This document shows, one piece after another, positions 12,349-22,016 of a DNA stretch of 64,000 bases. Within the stretch, counting starts at the first letter, position 1, and each line of letters starts with the position of its first letter. The notes beneath the pieces are model-generated. The model saw only the letters and a program-made list of their open reading frames with translations. It was not told where the DNA came from and searched no databases. The DNA lies in the NCBI RefSeq assembly GCF_016907085.1, contig NZ_JAFBBJ010000001.1:496001-560000 (forward strand). The letters run 5' to 3'. Both the position numbers and the translations under genes were made by a program. This DNA is from Clavibacter michiganensis (lineage in GTDB: Bacteria; Actinomycetota; Actinomycetes; Actinomycetales; Microbacteriaceae).

Positions 12349-12834
12349 CTACTCGCTGATGTGGGCGAAGAGGAACCAGCGGTCCTTCTCGAGCCCGCGG
12401 GCGATCTCGATGGCGACGTCCTGGCTGTTGACGTCGATCTCGCCGAGCTCCTGCACGGCGCGGTTGACGAGCTCCATCGTGGCGTCGATCTGCGCGATGA
12501 CCTCCGCGATGGTGGCGCTCGACGGGCGGAAGCCGGGCGTGAGGGCCGCGGTCGTGGTGGACGCGGCGACGGTCTCGATGCGCGCGTCGATAGGGAGGCC
12601 GAGGGCGACGACGCGCTCGGCGGCGGTGTCGGCCCACCCCTGCGCGTGGGAGACGAGGACGTCGAGGAACTCGTGCACGCCGATGAAGTTCGCGCCGCGG
12701 ACGTGCCAGTGCGCCTGCTTGCCGTTGACGGCGAGGGCCTGGAGGTTGACGACGACGGGGCTGAGGAACTGCGCGACGCCGGCGGCGACGTCGGCCGATG
12801 CGGAGCTGGTGGGGACGTGGACGGTGTCGGTCAT
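12349..12834 (-). CDS. dps: DNA protection during starvation protein (Dps ferritin)
   Basis: A 161-residue Dps. The inter-subunit ferroxidase residues are all present with exact family spacing: His42, His54, Asp69 and Glu73 (AHWHVRG...VHEFLD...ADTAAER). Dps forms a dodecamer that oxidises Fe(II) with H2O2 and stores the iron, protecting DNA. No long lysine-rich DNA-binding tail is present, so protection is probably through iron chemistry. The ATG at 12832-12834 has a GAGGAGAG ribosome site; the open frame upstream lacks similarity. Confidence 0.95.
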   Translation of the reverse strand: MTDTVHVPTSSASADVAAGVAQFLSPVVVNLQALAVNGKQAHWHVRGANFIGVHEFLDVLVSHAQGWADTAAERVVALGLPIDARIETVAASTTTAALTPGFRPSSATIAEVIAQIDATMELVNRAVQELGEIDVNSQDVAIEIARGLEKDRWFLFAHISE

Positions 12835-12976
12835 GGGTTCTCTCCTCGAGCGGCTGGACGGGTCTGCGGGCTGCGGACGATGCCGCCAATCTCGCGCATC
12901 CCGCGGCTGCCCGCAAGCAAGCTGAGGCATGGCTTACCGGGTCGCATCCGGGCCCCGGAGCCGGCTCGATCCTCGG

Positions 12977-15900
12977 TCAGCGGAGCGCGGAGACGCGTGC
13001 GGCCACCTCCTTCACGTCCCGGATCCGGCGCTCGTAGCGGGCCGCGACCGCGATGAGGGTGACGCCGCCGATGCCCGCCCACGCCCACCAGGGGACGGTC
13101 ACCGAGGCCTCGCGGATCCACGGCCAGAGCTGGGCGATCGCGTGCACGAGGAGGACGCCGCCGCCGATGAGGAAGGGCGCCCGGAGCTTCAGGCGCGCTC
13201 CCATCAGCAGCGTCGCCAGCGCGAGGACGCCGAGGCTCACGATGCGCCACGCCGGGCTGGGGCCGAGGTCGGCGAGGAGCGGCGGGAGGAGCAGGACGAG
13301 GAGCCCCGGAGCCAGGTGGCGCATGCTCCCGGCGGACGCGTCGCGGATCAGGCGTCGACCTCCGACCACGAGGAGCCCCGCGGCGATGGGCACCGTGACG
13401 GTCTCCACCGGATCCGCGGCGCCGGTCGCGATCAGCACCGCGGCGACCAGCCCGCCGACGACCAGTGCCGCGATCGCGAGGACGCGGTCCTGCAGCAGGG
13501 GAGCGGCGGGGAGGCGGCTCCTCGACGAGTCCACCTCCGTCTCCGCCGGAACGCGCGCCGTCATGCGCGCCGATCCCGAGCAGACGACGTGGAGGGCGGC
13601 GATCAGGCCCACGACGAGGGCGGCGCGCGGTCCGGCATCGGGCATCCGCTCGGCATGGGCACGGAGGATCCCCGCGGTGCCCACGGCTCCCGCCCCGAGC
13701 AGCGCGACCAGCACGGCGGCTCGGGACGCCGCTCGGAGCAGGGCGTCCTCGGTGGCACGCGCGCCGAGGGGTTCGCTCGCGGGTGCGGCTCGGTCCGCGG
13801 CGGGCTCGGCCGGGTGGGTCGTCTCTCGTCGCGCGTCCGTGCGGGTGCCGGGCAACGCCTGCGGGAGTGCGGGCAGGAGGCCGACGGCGAGCACGAGGAT
13901 CGCGGCGGTCACGAGCGTCCCGAGGTCGGTTCTCACGAAGGAGGCTGGCTCGGAGGCGTCCAGCTGGGCGACGGCCCTCCCGAAGCCGACGAGCGGCACC
14001 GTGAGCCCGGACGCCGCCGCGGTCGCCAGGAGGAGGGGTCGTGTCGGCGACGCCGAGCTGGCGCCGCGGAGGCCGGCGGCGCAGAGGAGCAACACGACGG
14101 CGGCCGCGATCCCCAGGACGAGCGGACGGACGGGCGTCCCCGTCCACGAGGCGACGGACGTCGGCAGGGCGGCCAGGAGAAGGGCGCCGAGGAGGACGGG
14201 CGCCGCCCCGGACGCCCCGGCGGGGAGCGGCGACGCGTCGCGACGGTGGCCGGGGATCCCCCTCTGGAGGAGCGCGGCCACCACGAGCATCACGCCGGCC
14301 GGAGGCAGGACGTAGGGCTCGACGGCGTCGACACGACCGCGGCCGAGCGTCAGCCACAGCGCCGCGGAGCCGAGGACGAGGGCGATCCAGCCCACCTGGC
14401 GCCTCTGGCGCTGCCCCGGCGTCATCGACGCGATGAGCACGGCCACCCCGGAGAGGAGCAGGGCGACGGGGAGCCCCGCGGCATCGGCGGCCGCGCCGAC
14501 CGCGACGGTCCCGGCCACGAGCACGCCCGTCGCCACGTCGGCGGAGTGTCGGAGGAGCCCGGCGCCCGGCCAGGACGAGCCTGCGGGGACCGCCGCCCGA
14601 TTCCGGAGGCGGTCGGCGGAACCCACCCCCGCGACGAGCACGGCGACGATGGCCGGGACGGCCAGTGCGGCGGCGTCGACGGACACGTACCCGCCGCGCC
14701 AGGCGAGGAACGCCACCACCACCGCTCCGAGCAGCGCTCCCGCAGCGGAGGCGGCGAGCACGCCCCGGTGCACGGATCGGAGCACGAGCAGCGCACCGGC
14801 TCCCGCCACGAGGGCGACGCTCGCGACGAGCGGACGGACGACGCCATCGCCGGAGCCGACGGACGCGGACAGCACGATTGCGACGAGCGCGGTCGTACCC
14901 GCCCACGCGGATCCGGCGATGCGCGCATCCGCGGGGCCCCGCGCGCCGCGGAGGACGAGCGCGCCGATCGCGACGAGCAGCACCGCCGTGATCGTCAGCT
15001 GGAGGTCGACGGCCGGCTGGCGGCCGACGTCGCCCCCGGCCAGGCGCAGCGCGCGCGTGCCGCCGACGACCAGGAGGCCGATTCCCCCGCCGATCACGAC
15101 GGCGTGCAGCAGCGGACGGACGGGGGACGCCGCGCGACGCAGCACCGCAGCGCCGCCCAGGGCCAGGGCTGCGCAGATGGCGGTCAGGAGGTAGGGACGG
15201 AGCACGTCGTCGGGACGACCGACGGCGGCGAGGGGGAGGACGGCCGTGAGGATGCCCGCGAGCGTCAGCGCCGTGACGCCCCTGCGCACCCGTGGCCCGA
15301 GCGACGACCCCGTCCCGTCTCCGTCGGCGCGCACCGCCGCTCGGTGGATGAGCGCGGCGAGGAGGAGCAGCGCACCCGCGACCGGCAGCCAGTACGCCTC
15401 CGACGAGGAGTTCCCGGTGGCCAGCAGCCGCGACCACACCGCCGCGATCCCCGTGGCGAGCGCCGTCCAGCCCCAGGCACGGCGGGCGCTCCGGGACAGG
15501 AGCAGCCCGTCGCGGGCGACCGAGAGGACGAGCGCCGTTGCGGAGAGCAGGAGCAGCGGGATCCACAGGAGCTCACGCCCCTCGCGCGTCGGGTCCGAGG
15601 AGGCGGCGACGAGCAGAGCCCCGGTCGACACCGCGGCCGAGCCGACGTCGAGGGCGACGCGCAGCGCCCGGGACGCGTGTCGGTAGGCGAGGAGGGCCGC
15701 GATGGCCACGAGGAGGCCGACCACGGCGGGGAGGACGCCGTGGGGTGCGGCGCCGCGATCGACCAGGGCACCGGCGGTCAGGATCGCGAGCAGCAGCGTC
15801 GGAGCCACGAGGGCGGCGGTCGTGAGACGCCAGCGACGAAGCGCCGTGGTCCCCGGCGCCCGCGCGGCGGCAGCCTCCTCGTCCCCGCGCGGCGCCCGCG

Positions 15901-18397
15901 TGGGCAGCCCGACGCGTCGCGCGCCGCCGCGGGTCCAGGCCACGAGCCCCGCGACGAGGATCACCTGCGCCGCGATGGACCAGACGGGTGAGCCCGTCAG
16001 CACACCGCCGACCCGATCCGCCCCGACGATCGCGACCGGCAGGGCCGTGATGCACGCGGGGAGCAGGAGCGTCGCGAGCAGGGCGCGCCTCCGCACGCCC
16101 GGGCGCCCGGGCAGCACGCCGGCGACGAGGATCATCAGCCCCGATGCCAGCAGGAGGAGGACGACGGGGTCCGCGGCCGCGTCGAGCGCGCTCGTCACGG
16201 GCGTGTCGCCGATGACGCGCGCCGAGGTGAGGGACGGGCCGAGGCCGCCCGCGGCGACGAGGCCCACGAGCGCGGCGCCGGCCGTCGCGAGGCGGGCCGC
16301 GGCGTCGGCGCGCGCGGTACGCGATCCGGCGACGAGGAGCAGCATGACGACCGGCGTGGCCGCCCACCATGTGCTCGTGCTCGCCCAGGACGCAGCCCCG
16401 GCGAGGGCGCCGGTCGCGAGGGACGACGCGATGAGCGGGCCAGCGGGGATCACGGCGGGGCCGGGCGTCCGGCGGGATGAGAGGCGCCAGGCTAGAGCTG
16501 CGGCGGAGGCGATGAGGGAAGCGGCGACCACGACGGACACGGGACCGAGGGCGGGGAGGACGGCGATGAGCGTCGCGGCACCGCTCCAGGCGAGGAGGCT
16601 CCGTCGTTCCCCGAGGCGTCGGCCCGCGAGGGCGCCGACCACCGCGACGATCCAGACGAGGGCGATGCCGAGAGCCGCGGCGCGGACGTCCCCGGGCAGA
16701 TCGGCGACGTCGCTCGACCGGCCGAGGACGACCAGCGGATCGTCGAGCGGACCCCGCTCCCATGCGGGGAGGCCGACGACCAGGGCGGCAGCGATCCCCC
16801 CGAGGCCGGCGATCGCGGCGGGCAGCGCCGCGATGACGGCGACGAGCAGGGCCGCGATGGCGGCGATGCGCGCGGTGCCGGCCGCGGCGGCGTCGGGCAG
16901 CCGTCGAGCGGCCACGTCGAGGACGGCAGCCGCGAACGCCGCCGCCACGAGCTGCGCGCAGAACGTGAGCAGCGCCGGCCCGCCCGTGAGCGCCGTCACC
17001 GGCAGGGCAGCCGAGGCTCCCACGCCCGCGACGATCGCGGCGAGCATGCGGAGCGGATCCGACGGGGACGCCGTCGACGTCGGGGCCGAGAAGGTCGCGG
17101 CGTGCACCGCGTCCGGGTCGCCGCCGTGCTCCGCCGACGGCAGGTGCACGTGGACGGCGTCCGCGGGCGGAGCGGTGACGGGATCCACGTCATCGACGCC
17201 GAGCTCACCGCCGGGGTCCCCGGAGACCGCGGGCCGGGCGAGCGCCCAGGCGTGCGCGCCGCTGGCGACGGCCGCGACGAGGAGGGGGAGCACCGGGACC
17301 GCGTCGGGGGCGAGCGCGCTGGCGGCGCCCGCCACGAGGGCGGCGGTCGCGGCGGTCACGCCGACGACCCGGAGGATCCCACGCTCGAGCGGGTCGGGCA
17401 GGGTGACCGCACGTGATCGGGGCGCCGCGTGGACGAGGGCCACGGCCGAGGCGGCCGCCAGGGCGAGCGCGGTGCGGGTCCCGGCATCCGCTGACGGCAC
17501 GGCGCCGACGAGGAGGCCGGCGGCGACGGTGAGTCCGGCCCATCCGGCGATGCCCGCGGCGCGGATCCGGAGGAGAGGCCGGAGCGCGAGGAGCGCCGCG
17601 GAGACGACGAGCGTCCCGATGCCGAAGTGGACGAACGGGTCGTTCGAGGCCGCTCCCGCCAGGTCGTAGGACCGCACGGCCCAGACGTCGAGGTGCAGCA
17701 GCACCACGCCCACCACGCCCACGGCCTCGGCGGTGCCGGGCAGCCGACGCCGGGCGAGGATCGCCGCCGCCGCGAGCGCCGCCAGGGTGACGGCCGCCGT
17801 GATCGCGGCCCGGACGACCAGCCCGTAGGTGACGAAGGCGTAGACGACGTAGAAGACGGCCGCCACGGAGAGCAGGACCACGCCGATGGCGAGCAGCACG
17901 GCCGGGACGCTGATGCGGCGCCGGGGCGCCGCGGCTGCCGGAGGAACGGGAGGCGGGATGCGGATGGGCCCCTGCTGAGGTCGGGGCGCAGCCGGCGATG
18001 GCGCGGGCGTCGCGGCGACGGCCATGGTCCCCGGCTCGGCGGCGGCGGTCGTCGCCAGGGGAAGGGCGCCCGTGAGCGCGGGAACGGACGCGGCCGGGGT
18101 GCCCCGAGGGGCAGGTGCGACGACCGCGGCCTCTCGGGCGCCCGCCACCGGCTCGCTCCACCGTCGCATCGCCTCGAGGAGGTGCTCCCGCTCGGCGATC
18201 GCGTCGACCACGCGGCGCGACGCGTCGAGGACGGCGGCGGCGTCGGGCGCTCGGACGTCGAGCCCGCATCGCCCGCAGACGAGCGCGCCCAGCGGCGCGA
18301 AGCAGGCCGGGCAGAGCTCCGTGCGCAGGAGGTCGTGGGGTCGTGCGGCCCAGGGCTGCGCCCGGATCCACGATGCCCGTGCGTCGTCCTCGACCAT
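12977..18397 (-). CDS. Giant polytopic membrane protein with N-terminal zinc ribbon (SCO7613-type)
   Basis: An 1,806-residue protein. A zinc ribbon (Cys29, Cys32, Cys41, Cys44 in CPACF...CGRCGLD) is followed by a soluble segment with a Pro-rich stretch to about residue 150. The rest is an almost continuous series of Ala/Leu/Val/Gly helices, several dozen in total, separated by short Arg- or Asp/Pro-containing loops. The family resembles the SCO7613 C-terminal domain membrane proteins of actinobacteria, whose function is unknown. The arrangement suggests internal duplication of helix pairs. Two -10-like hexamers lie upstream on this strand (AGGCTA 18433-18438 and ACGCTA 18452-18457 on the plus strand). 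No functional call is possible. Confidence 0.85.
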   Translation of the reverse strand: MVEDDARASWIRAQPWAARPHDLLRTELCPACFAPLGALVCGRCGLDVRAPDAAAVLDASRRVVDAIAEREHLLEAMRRWSEPVAGAREAAVVAPAPRGTPAASVPALTGALPLATTAAAEPGTMAVAATPAPSPAAPRPQQGPIRIPPPVPPAAAAPRRRISVPAVLLAIGVVLLSVAAVFYVVYAFVTYGLVVRAAITAAVTLAALAAAAILARRRLPGTAEAVGVVGVVLLHLDVWAVRSYDLAGAASNDPFVHFGIGTLVVSAALLALRPLLRIRAAGIAGWAGLTVAAGLLVGAVPSADAGTRTALALAAASAVALVHAAPRSRAVTLPDPLERGILRVVGVTAATAALVAGAASALAPDAVPVLPLLVAAVASGAHAWALARPAVSGDPGGELGVDDVDPVTAPPADAVHVHLPSAEHGGDPDAVHAATFSAPTSTASPSDPLRMLAAIVAGVGASAALPVTALTGGPALLTFCAQLVAAAFAAAVLDVAARRLPDAAAAGTARIAAIAALLVAVIAALPAAIAGLGGIAAALVVGLPAWERGPLDDPLVVLGRSSDVADLPGDVRAAALGIALVWIVAVVGALAGRRLGERRSLLAWSGAATLIAVLPALGPVSVVVAASLIASAAALAWRLSSRRTPGPAVIPAGPLIASSLATGALAGAASWASTSTWWAATPVVMLLLVAGSRTARADAAARLATAGAALVGLVAAGGLGPSLTSARVIGDTPVTSALDAAADPVVLLLLASGLMILVAGVLPGRPGVRRRALLATLLLPACITALPVAIVGADRVGGVLTGSPVWSIAAQVILVAGLVAWTRGGARRVGLPTRAPRGDEEAAAARAPGTTALRRWRLTTAALVAPTLLLAILTAGALVDRGAAPHGVLPAVVGLLVAIAALLAYRHASRALRVALDVGSAAVSTGALLVAASSDPTREGRELLWIPLLLLSATALVLSVARDGLLLSRSARRAWGWTALATGIAAVWSRLLATGNSSSEAYWLPVAGALLLLAALIHRAAVRADGDGTGSSLGPRVRRGVTALTLAGILTAVLPLAAVGRPDDVLRPYLLTAICAALALGGAAVLRRAASPVRPLLHAVVIGGGIGLLVVGGTRALRLAGGDVGRQPAVDLQLTITAVLLVAIGALVLRGARGPADARIAGSAWAGTTALVAIVLSASVGSGDGVVRPLVASVALVAGAGALLVLRSVHRGVLAASAAGALLGAVVVAFLAWRGGYVSVDAAALAVPAIVAVLVAGVGSADRLRNRAAVPAGSSWPGAGLLRHSADVATGVLVAGTVAVGAAADAAGLPVALLLSGVAVLIASMTPGQRQRRQVGWIALVLGSAALWLTLGRGRVDAVEPYVLPPAGVMLVVAALLQRGIPGHRRDASPLPAGASGAAPVLLGALLLAALPTSVASWTGTPVRPLVLGIAAAVVLLLCAAGLRGASSASPTRPLLLATAAASGLTVPLVGFGRAVAQLDASEPASFVRTDLGTLVTAAILVLAVGLLPALPQALPGTRTDARRETTHPAEPAADRAAPASEPLGARATEDALLRAASRAAVLVALLGAGAVGTAGILRAHAERMPDAGPRAALVVGLIAALHVVCSGSARMTARVPAETEVDSSRSRLPAAPLLQDRVLAIAALVVGGLVAAVLIATGAADPVETVTVPIAAGLLVVGGRRLIRDASAGSMRHLAPGLLVLLLPPLLADLGPSPAWRIVSLGVLALATLLMGARLKLRAPFLIGGGVLLVHAIAQLWPWIREASVTVPWWAWAGIGGVTLIAVAARYERRIRDVKEVAARVSALR

Positions 18398-18560
18398 GCA
18401 GCCCCCCGAGCTCGCCCGTTGCGGAAGCTCCCAGGCTATCCACGGACCAGGACGCTATCCGGCCCGACGGGCGGCACACGAGGGCCCGCCCCGAACGGGG
18501 GAGGGACGACCTGGCGACAGGGCTGGGGAGGACGGGACGCGGGGAGGCGGCGGACCGAGA

Positions 18561-18634
18561 TGGAGGGGATGACGGGAATCGAACCCGCGTGATCAGTTTG
18601 GAAGACTGAGGCTCTACCATTGAGCTACATCCCC
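18561..18634 (-). tRNA. tRNA-Gly (anticodon TCC)
   Basis: A cloverleaf is visible on the minus strand. The acceptor GGGGATG pairs with CATCCCC, the D stem is GCTC/GAGC, the anticodon loop is CTTCCAA (TCC), and the T arm contains GGTTCGATTCC. The discriminator is U and the 3' CCA is encoded. It reads GGA and probably GGG. Confidence 0.97.
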
Positions 18635-18738
18635 GCGACGCCGGTGCGACCGCCCCCGAGGGGCCGTGCTCCGGATGCGCGGGATCCAGCGTAGCGCAGG
18701 CTCCCGTCGCCGGTGACCAGCGGCGGGCACGAGTCGGA

Positions 18739-18744
18739 TAGGCT
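18739..18744 (+). promoter_or_regulatory. Candidate -10 element upstream of tRNA-Pro
   Basis: TAGGCT lies 82 bases before the tRNA-Pro gene, with a weak GTGACC -35-like hexamer at 18713-18718 (20-bp spacing). It is the best promoter candidate for tRNA-Pro and possibly tig. Confidence 0.35.
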
Positions 18745-18825
18745 GTGCCACGGTCGGATCGGCTTCCGCGCGCCTGCACGAAGAGGGGCACGGCGCCCGC
18801 CTCGACCGAGGGAATGCGTGGCAGC

Positions 18826-18901
18826 CGGGGCGTAGCGTAGTGGCTAGCGCGTCCGCTTTGGGAGCGGAAGACCGCAGGTTCGAGTCCTGTCGCCCCGACC
18901 A
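18826..18901 (+). tRNA. tRNA-Pro (anticodon TGG)
   Basis: The acceptor CGGGGCG pairs with CGCCCCG, the anticodon stem-loop is CCGCTTTGGGAGCGG with anticodon TGG, and the T arm contains GGTTCGAGTCC. The discriminator is A and CCA is encoded. It lies 65 bases upstream of the trigger factor gene. Confidence 0.97.
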
Positions 18902-18966
18902 CATCCCCGACGACGAAATGCCGTCTCAGCCGAGGCGCGTACCGCGATTACAGGAGAACTCCACAC

Positions 18967-20409
18967 GTGAAGACCACGGTCGAAAAGCTGAGCCCCACGC
19001 GCGTCAAGCTCGCGATCTCTGCGACCCCCGAAGACCTGAAGCCGCACATCGACCACGCATACGGCCACATCGCCGAGCAGGTCGCGATCCCCGGCTTCCG
19101 CAAGGGCAAGGTGCCGCCGCCCATCATCGACCAGCGCGTCGGTCGCGAGGCCGTCCTGGAGCACGCCGTCAACGACGGCATGGACGGCTTCTACCAGGCC
19201 GCCGTCAAGGAGACGGACATCCGTCCCCTCGGCCGCCCCGAGGCCGACGTCAAGGAGTGGCCCGGCAAGGACCTCACCGGCGACCTCCTCCTCGAGATCG
19301 AGGTCGACGTCCGCCCCGAGTTCGACCTGCCCGCGTACGAGGGCCTCGAGCTCACCGTGGACTCCGTCGAGGTCACCGACGACGAGGTCGCGACCGAGCT
19401 CGACAGCCTCCGCAGCCGCTTCGGCACGCTGATCACGGTCGACCGCCCCGCGAAGACGGGCGACTTCGTCCAGATCGACCTCACCGCCACCATCGCCGGC
19501 AACGCCGTCGACACCGCGAGCGGCATCTCCTACGAGCTCGGCTCCGGCGACCTCATCGACGGCATCGACGAGGCCCTCGAGTCCCTCACGGCCGGCGAGA
19601 GCACCACCTTCGAGTCGAAGCTGCTCGGCGGCGACAACGAGGGCGAGACCGCGGAGATCGCCGTCACCGTCCAGTCCGTCAAGGAGCGCGAGCTGCCCGA
19701 GGCCGACGACGACTTCGCGCAGATCGCCAGCGAGTTCGACACCATCGACGAGCTGCGCGCGGACCTCAAGGTCCAGGTCGGCAAGTCGAAGGTCTTCGGC
19801 CAGGTCACCCAGGCGCGCGACCAGATCGTCGACAAGCTCCTCGAGACCGTCGAGATCCCCGTCCCCGAGAAGCTCGTCGAGGACGAGGTCCACCGCCACC
19901 TCGAGAACGAGAACCGCCTCGAGGACGACGTGCACCGCGCCGAGGTCAAGGAGTCCAGCGAGAAGGCCTTCCGCCAGCAGCTGCTCCTCGACGTCATCGC
20001 CGAGAAGGAGGAGCTGAAGGTCAGCCAGGACGAGCTGACCCAGTACCTCATCCAGGGCGCGCAGCAGTACAACATGGAGCCCAACGAGTTCGTCCAGGTG
20101 CTGCAGCAGAACAACCAGATCCCCGCCATGGTCGGCGAGGTCGCGCGCAACAAGGCCCTCGCGGTCGTGCTCGACAAGGCGAAGGTCGTGGACGCCGACG
20201 GCAAGGTCGTCGACGTGACCGAGTTCACGCAGCCCGTCGTGCGCGACGCGGACGCCGCGGTCGAGGAGCCCGCCGACGCGGACGCCGAGGCCGTCGTCGA
20301 GGACGCGCCCGCCGAGGAGACCGCCGCCGAGGAGGCTCCCGTCGAGAAGCCGAAGAAGAAGGCGCCCGCGAAGAAGAAGGCCGCCGAGAAGGCCGCCGAC
20401 TCCGAGTAG
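18967..20409 (+). CDS. tig: Trigger factor (ribosome-associated chaperone and prolyl isomerase)
   Basis: A 480-residue protein. The N-terminal ribosome-binding domain contains the signature GFRKGKVPP near residue 45. A FKBP-type PPIase domain spans about 150-245 ([14 protein letters not shown]...[18 protein letters not shown]), and a helical substrate-cradle domain follows. The final ~60 residues are acidic, then a Lys/Ala-rich tail ([16 protein letters not shown]), an extension common in actinobacterial orthologues. It binds nascent chains at the exit tunnel. The GTG start has AGGAGA upstream. The gene precedes clpP1, the usual tig-clpP order. Confidence 0.97.
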   Translation: MKTTVEKLSPTRVKLAISATPEDLKPHIDHAYGHIAEQVAIPGFRKGKVPPPIIDQRVGREAVLEHAVNDGMDGFYQAAVKETDIRPLGRPEADVKEWPGKDLTGDLLLEIEVDVRPEFDLPAYEGLELTVDSVEVTDDEVATELDSLRSRFGTLITVDRPAKTGDFVQIDLTATIAGNAVDTASGISYELGSGDLIDGIDEALESLTAGESTTFESKLLGGDNEGETAEIAVTVQSVKERELPEADDDFAQIASEFDTIDELRADLKVQVGKSKVFGQVTQARDQIVDKLLETVEIPVPEKLVEDEVHRHLENENRLEDDVHRAEVKESSEKAFRQQLLLDVIAEKEELKVSQDELTQYLIQGAQQYNMEPNEFVQVLQQNNQIPAMVGEVARNKALAVVLDKAKVVDADGKVVDVTEFTQPVVRDADAAVEEPADADAEAVVEDAPAEETAAEEAPVEKPKKKAPAKKKAAEKAADSE

Positions 20410-20444
20410 TCGCCGCGGCCGCCCGTCTCGACGAGCGGCGACAT

Positions 20445-20478
20445 GAGGGCCCGGGGAGCATCTGCTCCCCGGGCCCTC
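20445..20478 (+). terminator. Intrinsic terminator of tig
   Basis: A near-uninterrupted hairpin: 16-base arms (GAGGGCCCGGGGAGCA and its complement) around TC, 36 bases after the tig stop. It separates tig from the clpP operon. Confidence 0.85.
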
Positions 20479-20510
20479 GTGCGTCCGGCGGCCGCCGGAT
20501 GCGCGAGGGG

Positions 20511-20576
20511 CGGCCGTGCGCTCCGCCCGCGTCGGCCGTGCGCTCCGCCCGCGGCGGCCGTGCACTCCGCCCGCGG
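20511..20576. repeat. Three tandem copies of a 22-bp unit upstream of clpP1
   Basis: Units at 20511-20532, 20533-20554 and 20555-20576 share CGGCCGTGCGCTCCGCCCGC with single changes (last two bases GT in unit 1 and GG in units 2-3; G to A in unit 3). They lie between the tig terminator and the clpP1 promoter. Each unit end plus the next start gives CGCCCGCGKCG, similar to the ClgR-type operator core CGC-N5-GCG. Confidence 0.85.
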
Positions 20577-20608
20577 CGAACACGGGCATCGGCGCGGATC
20601 CGCTCCGA

Positions 20609-20614
20609 TAGATT
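20609..20614 (+). promoter_or_regulatory. Candidate -10 element of clpP1P2
   Basis: TAGATT at 20609-20614 would start transcription near 20621, giving a ~30-base leader with GGGAG ten bases before the ATG. The 22-bp repeats end 33 bases upstream, in position to bind an activator. Confidence 0.45.
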
Positions 20615-20651
20615 CATGACTCGAAGCGACGAATGAATGGGAGCTCGAACA

Positions 20652-21239
20652 ATGGCCGAACCGACACTGGTACCCGGTGTTTTTGACCGACTGCTGAAGG
20701 ACCGCATCATCTGGCTCGGATCCGAGGTCCGCGACGACAACGCGAACGAGATCTGCGCGAAGATCCTGCTGCTGGCGGCGGAGGATTCCGAGAAGGACAT
20801 CTTCCTGTACATCAACTCGCCCGGCGGTTCCATCACCGCGGGAATGGCCATCTACGACACCATGCAGTTCGTCCCCAACGACATCGTCACCGTCGGGATC
20901 GGCATGGCCGCGTCCATGGGACAGCTGCTCCTCACGAGCGGCACCAAGGGCAAGCGCTACATCACGCCGAACGCCCGCGTGCTGCTGCACCAGCCCCACG
21001 GCGGCTTCGGCGGCACGTCGAGCGACATCCAGACGCAGGCCCAGCTCATCCTCTCGATGAAGCAGCGCCTCGCCGAGATCACCGCGGGCCAGACCGGCAA
21101 GACGGCCGAGCAGATCAACGAAGACGGCGACCGCGACCGCTGGTTCACGGCGCAGGAGGCCCTCGAGTACGGCTTCGTCGACCACATCCGCGAGTCCGCC
21201 ACCGACGTCGTCGGCGGCGGCGGCACCGAGACCTCCTGA
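20652..21239 (+). CDS. clpP1: ATP-dependent Clp protease proteolytic subunit 1
   Basis: A 195-residue ClpP with the full catalytic triad Ser88 (MAASMG), His113 (LLHQPHGG) and Asp162 (GDRDRW). In actinobacteria ClpP1 and ClpP2 form a mixed 14-mer that works with ClpX or ClpC. ATG 20652 is preceded by GGGAG; an in-frame GTG 15 bases earlier would add MGART and overlap the ribosome site, so it is less likely. The ClpP2 gene follows after 35 bases. Confidence 0.97.
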   Translation: MAEPTLVPGVFDRLLKDRIIWLGSEVRDDNANEICAKILLLAAEDSEKDIFLYINSPGGSITAGMAIYDTMQFVPNDIVTVGIGMAASMGQLLLTSGTKGKRYITPNARVLLHQPHGGFGGTSSDIQTQAQLILSMKQRLAEITAGQTGKTAEQINEDGDRDRWFTAQEALEYGFVDHIRESATDVVGGGGTETS

Positions 21240-21274
21240 GCGTCAGACAGAAGAGACAGGCAGAGAAGAAGAAC

Positions 21275-21955
21275 ATGGAACTCCCCACCTTCGGCGGCGC
21301 CCGCGGCGCCGGCTCCACCGCCACGAGCCCGTCGTCGCGGTACATCCTCCCCAGCTTCGAGGAGCGCACGGCCTACGGGTACAAGCGCCAGGACCCCTAC
21401 GCCAAGCTCTTCGAGGACCGCATCATCTTCCTCGGCGTGCAGGTCGACGACGCGTCGGCCGACGACGTCATGGCCCAGCTGCTCGTGCTCGAGTCGATGG
21501 ACCCCGACCGCGACATCGTCATGTACATCAACTCGCCCGGCGGCTCCTTCACGGCCATGACGGCGATCTACGACACCATGCAGTACGTCTCGCCGCAGAT
21601 CCAGACGGTCTGCCTCGGTCAGGCGGCCTCCGCCGCGGCCGTGCTGCTCGCCGGCGGCGCGCCCGGGAAGCGCCTCGCGCTCCCCAATGCCCGCGTGCTC
21701 ATCCACCAGCCCGCCACGGGCGAGTCGAGCGGCGGCCAGGCGTCCGACATCGAGATCCAGGCGGCGGAGATCATGCGCATGCGCTCCTGGCTCGAGGACA
21801 CGCTCGCGAAGCACACCAACCGCGACCGCGACCAGATCAACCGCGACATCGAGCGCGACAAGATCCTCGGCGCCGACGAGGCGCTGGAGTACGGCCTCAT
21901 CGACCAGGTGCTCACCTCGCGCAAGAACCTGACGGCGGCCATCCCCGCCCGCTAG
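21275..21955 (+). CDS. clpP2: ATP-dependent Clp protease proteolytic subunit 2
   Basis: A 226-residue ClpP with triad Ser119 (GQAASAAA), His144 (LIHQPATG) and Asp195 (ERDKIL). The N-terminal ~30 residues ([14 protein letters not shown]...) form a Gly/Ser-rich leader that in orthologues is removed on maturation. It is the partner of ClpP1 in the mixed tetradecamer. Unlike the usual order, clpX does not follow directly: a terminator and a gene on the opposite strand intervene. Confidence 0.97.
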   Translation: MELPTFGGARGAGSTATSPSSRYILPSFEERTAYGYKRQDPYAKLFEDRIIFLGVQVDDASADDVMAQLLVLESMDPDRDIVMYINSPGGSFTAMTAIYDTMQYVSPQIQTVCLGQAASAAAVLLAGGAPGKRLALPNARVLIHQPATGESSGGQASDIEIQAAEIMRMRSWLEDTLAKHTNRDRDQINRDIERDKILGADEALEYGLIDQVLTSRKNLTAAIPAR

Positions 21956-21967
21956 GCCCGCACGGAC

Positions 21968-22001
21968 GGAGGGGCGGTCGGCATCAGCCGACCGCCCCTC
22001 C
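21968..22001. terminator. Terminator between clpP2 and sfnG-like gene
   Basis: A perfect 15-bp stem (GGAGGGGCGGTCGGC and complement) with loop ATCA lies between two convergent genes and so can serve both. Confidence 0.85.
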
Positions 22002-22016
22002 TGCGTGCCCGGTGGA

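Noticed and set aside
12929..15991. A 1,020-codon open frame antisense to the giant membrane protein
   Set aside because: Composition is Arg/Gly/Asp/Glu only, as expected when Ala/Leu/Val codons are read from the other strand.
18561..18901. tRNA cluster as an integration site of a mobile element
   Set aside because: No integrase, direct repeat of a tRNA end or composition change is visible beside tRNA-Gly or tRNA-Pro.
20511..20576. CRISPR array
   Set aside because: The three 22-bp units are directly abutting with no spacers, and no cas gene is present.
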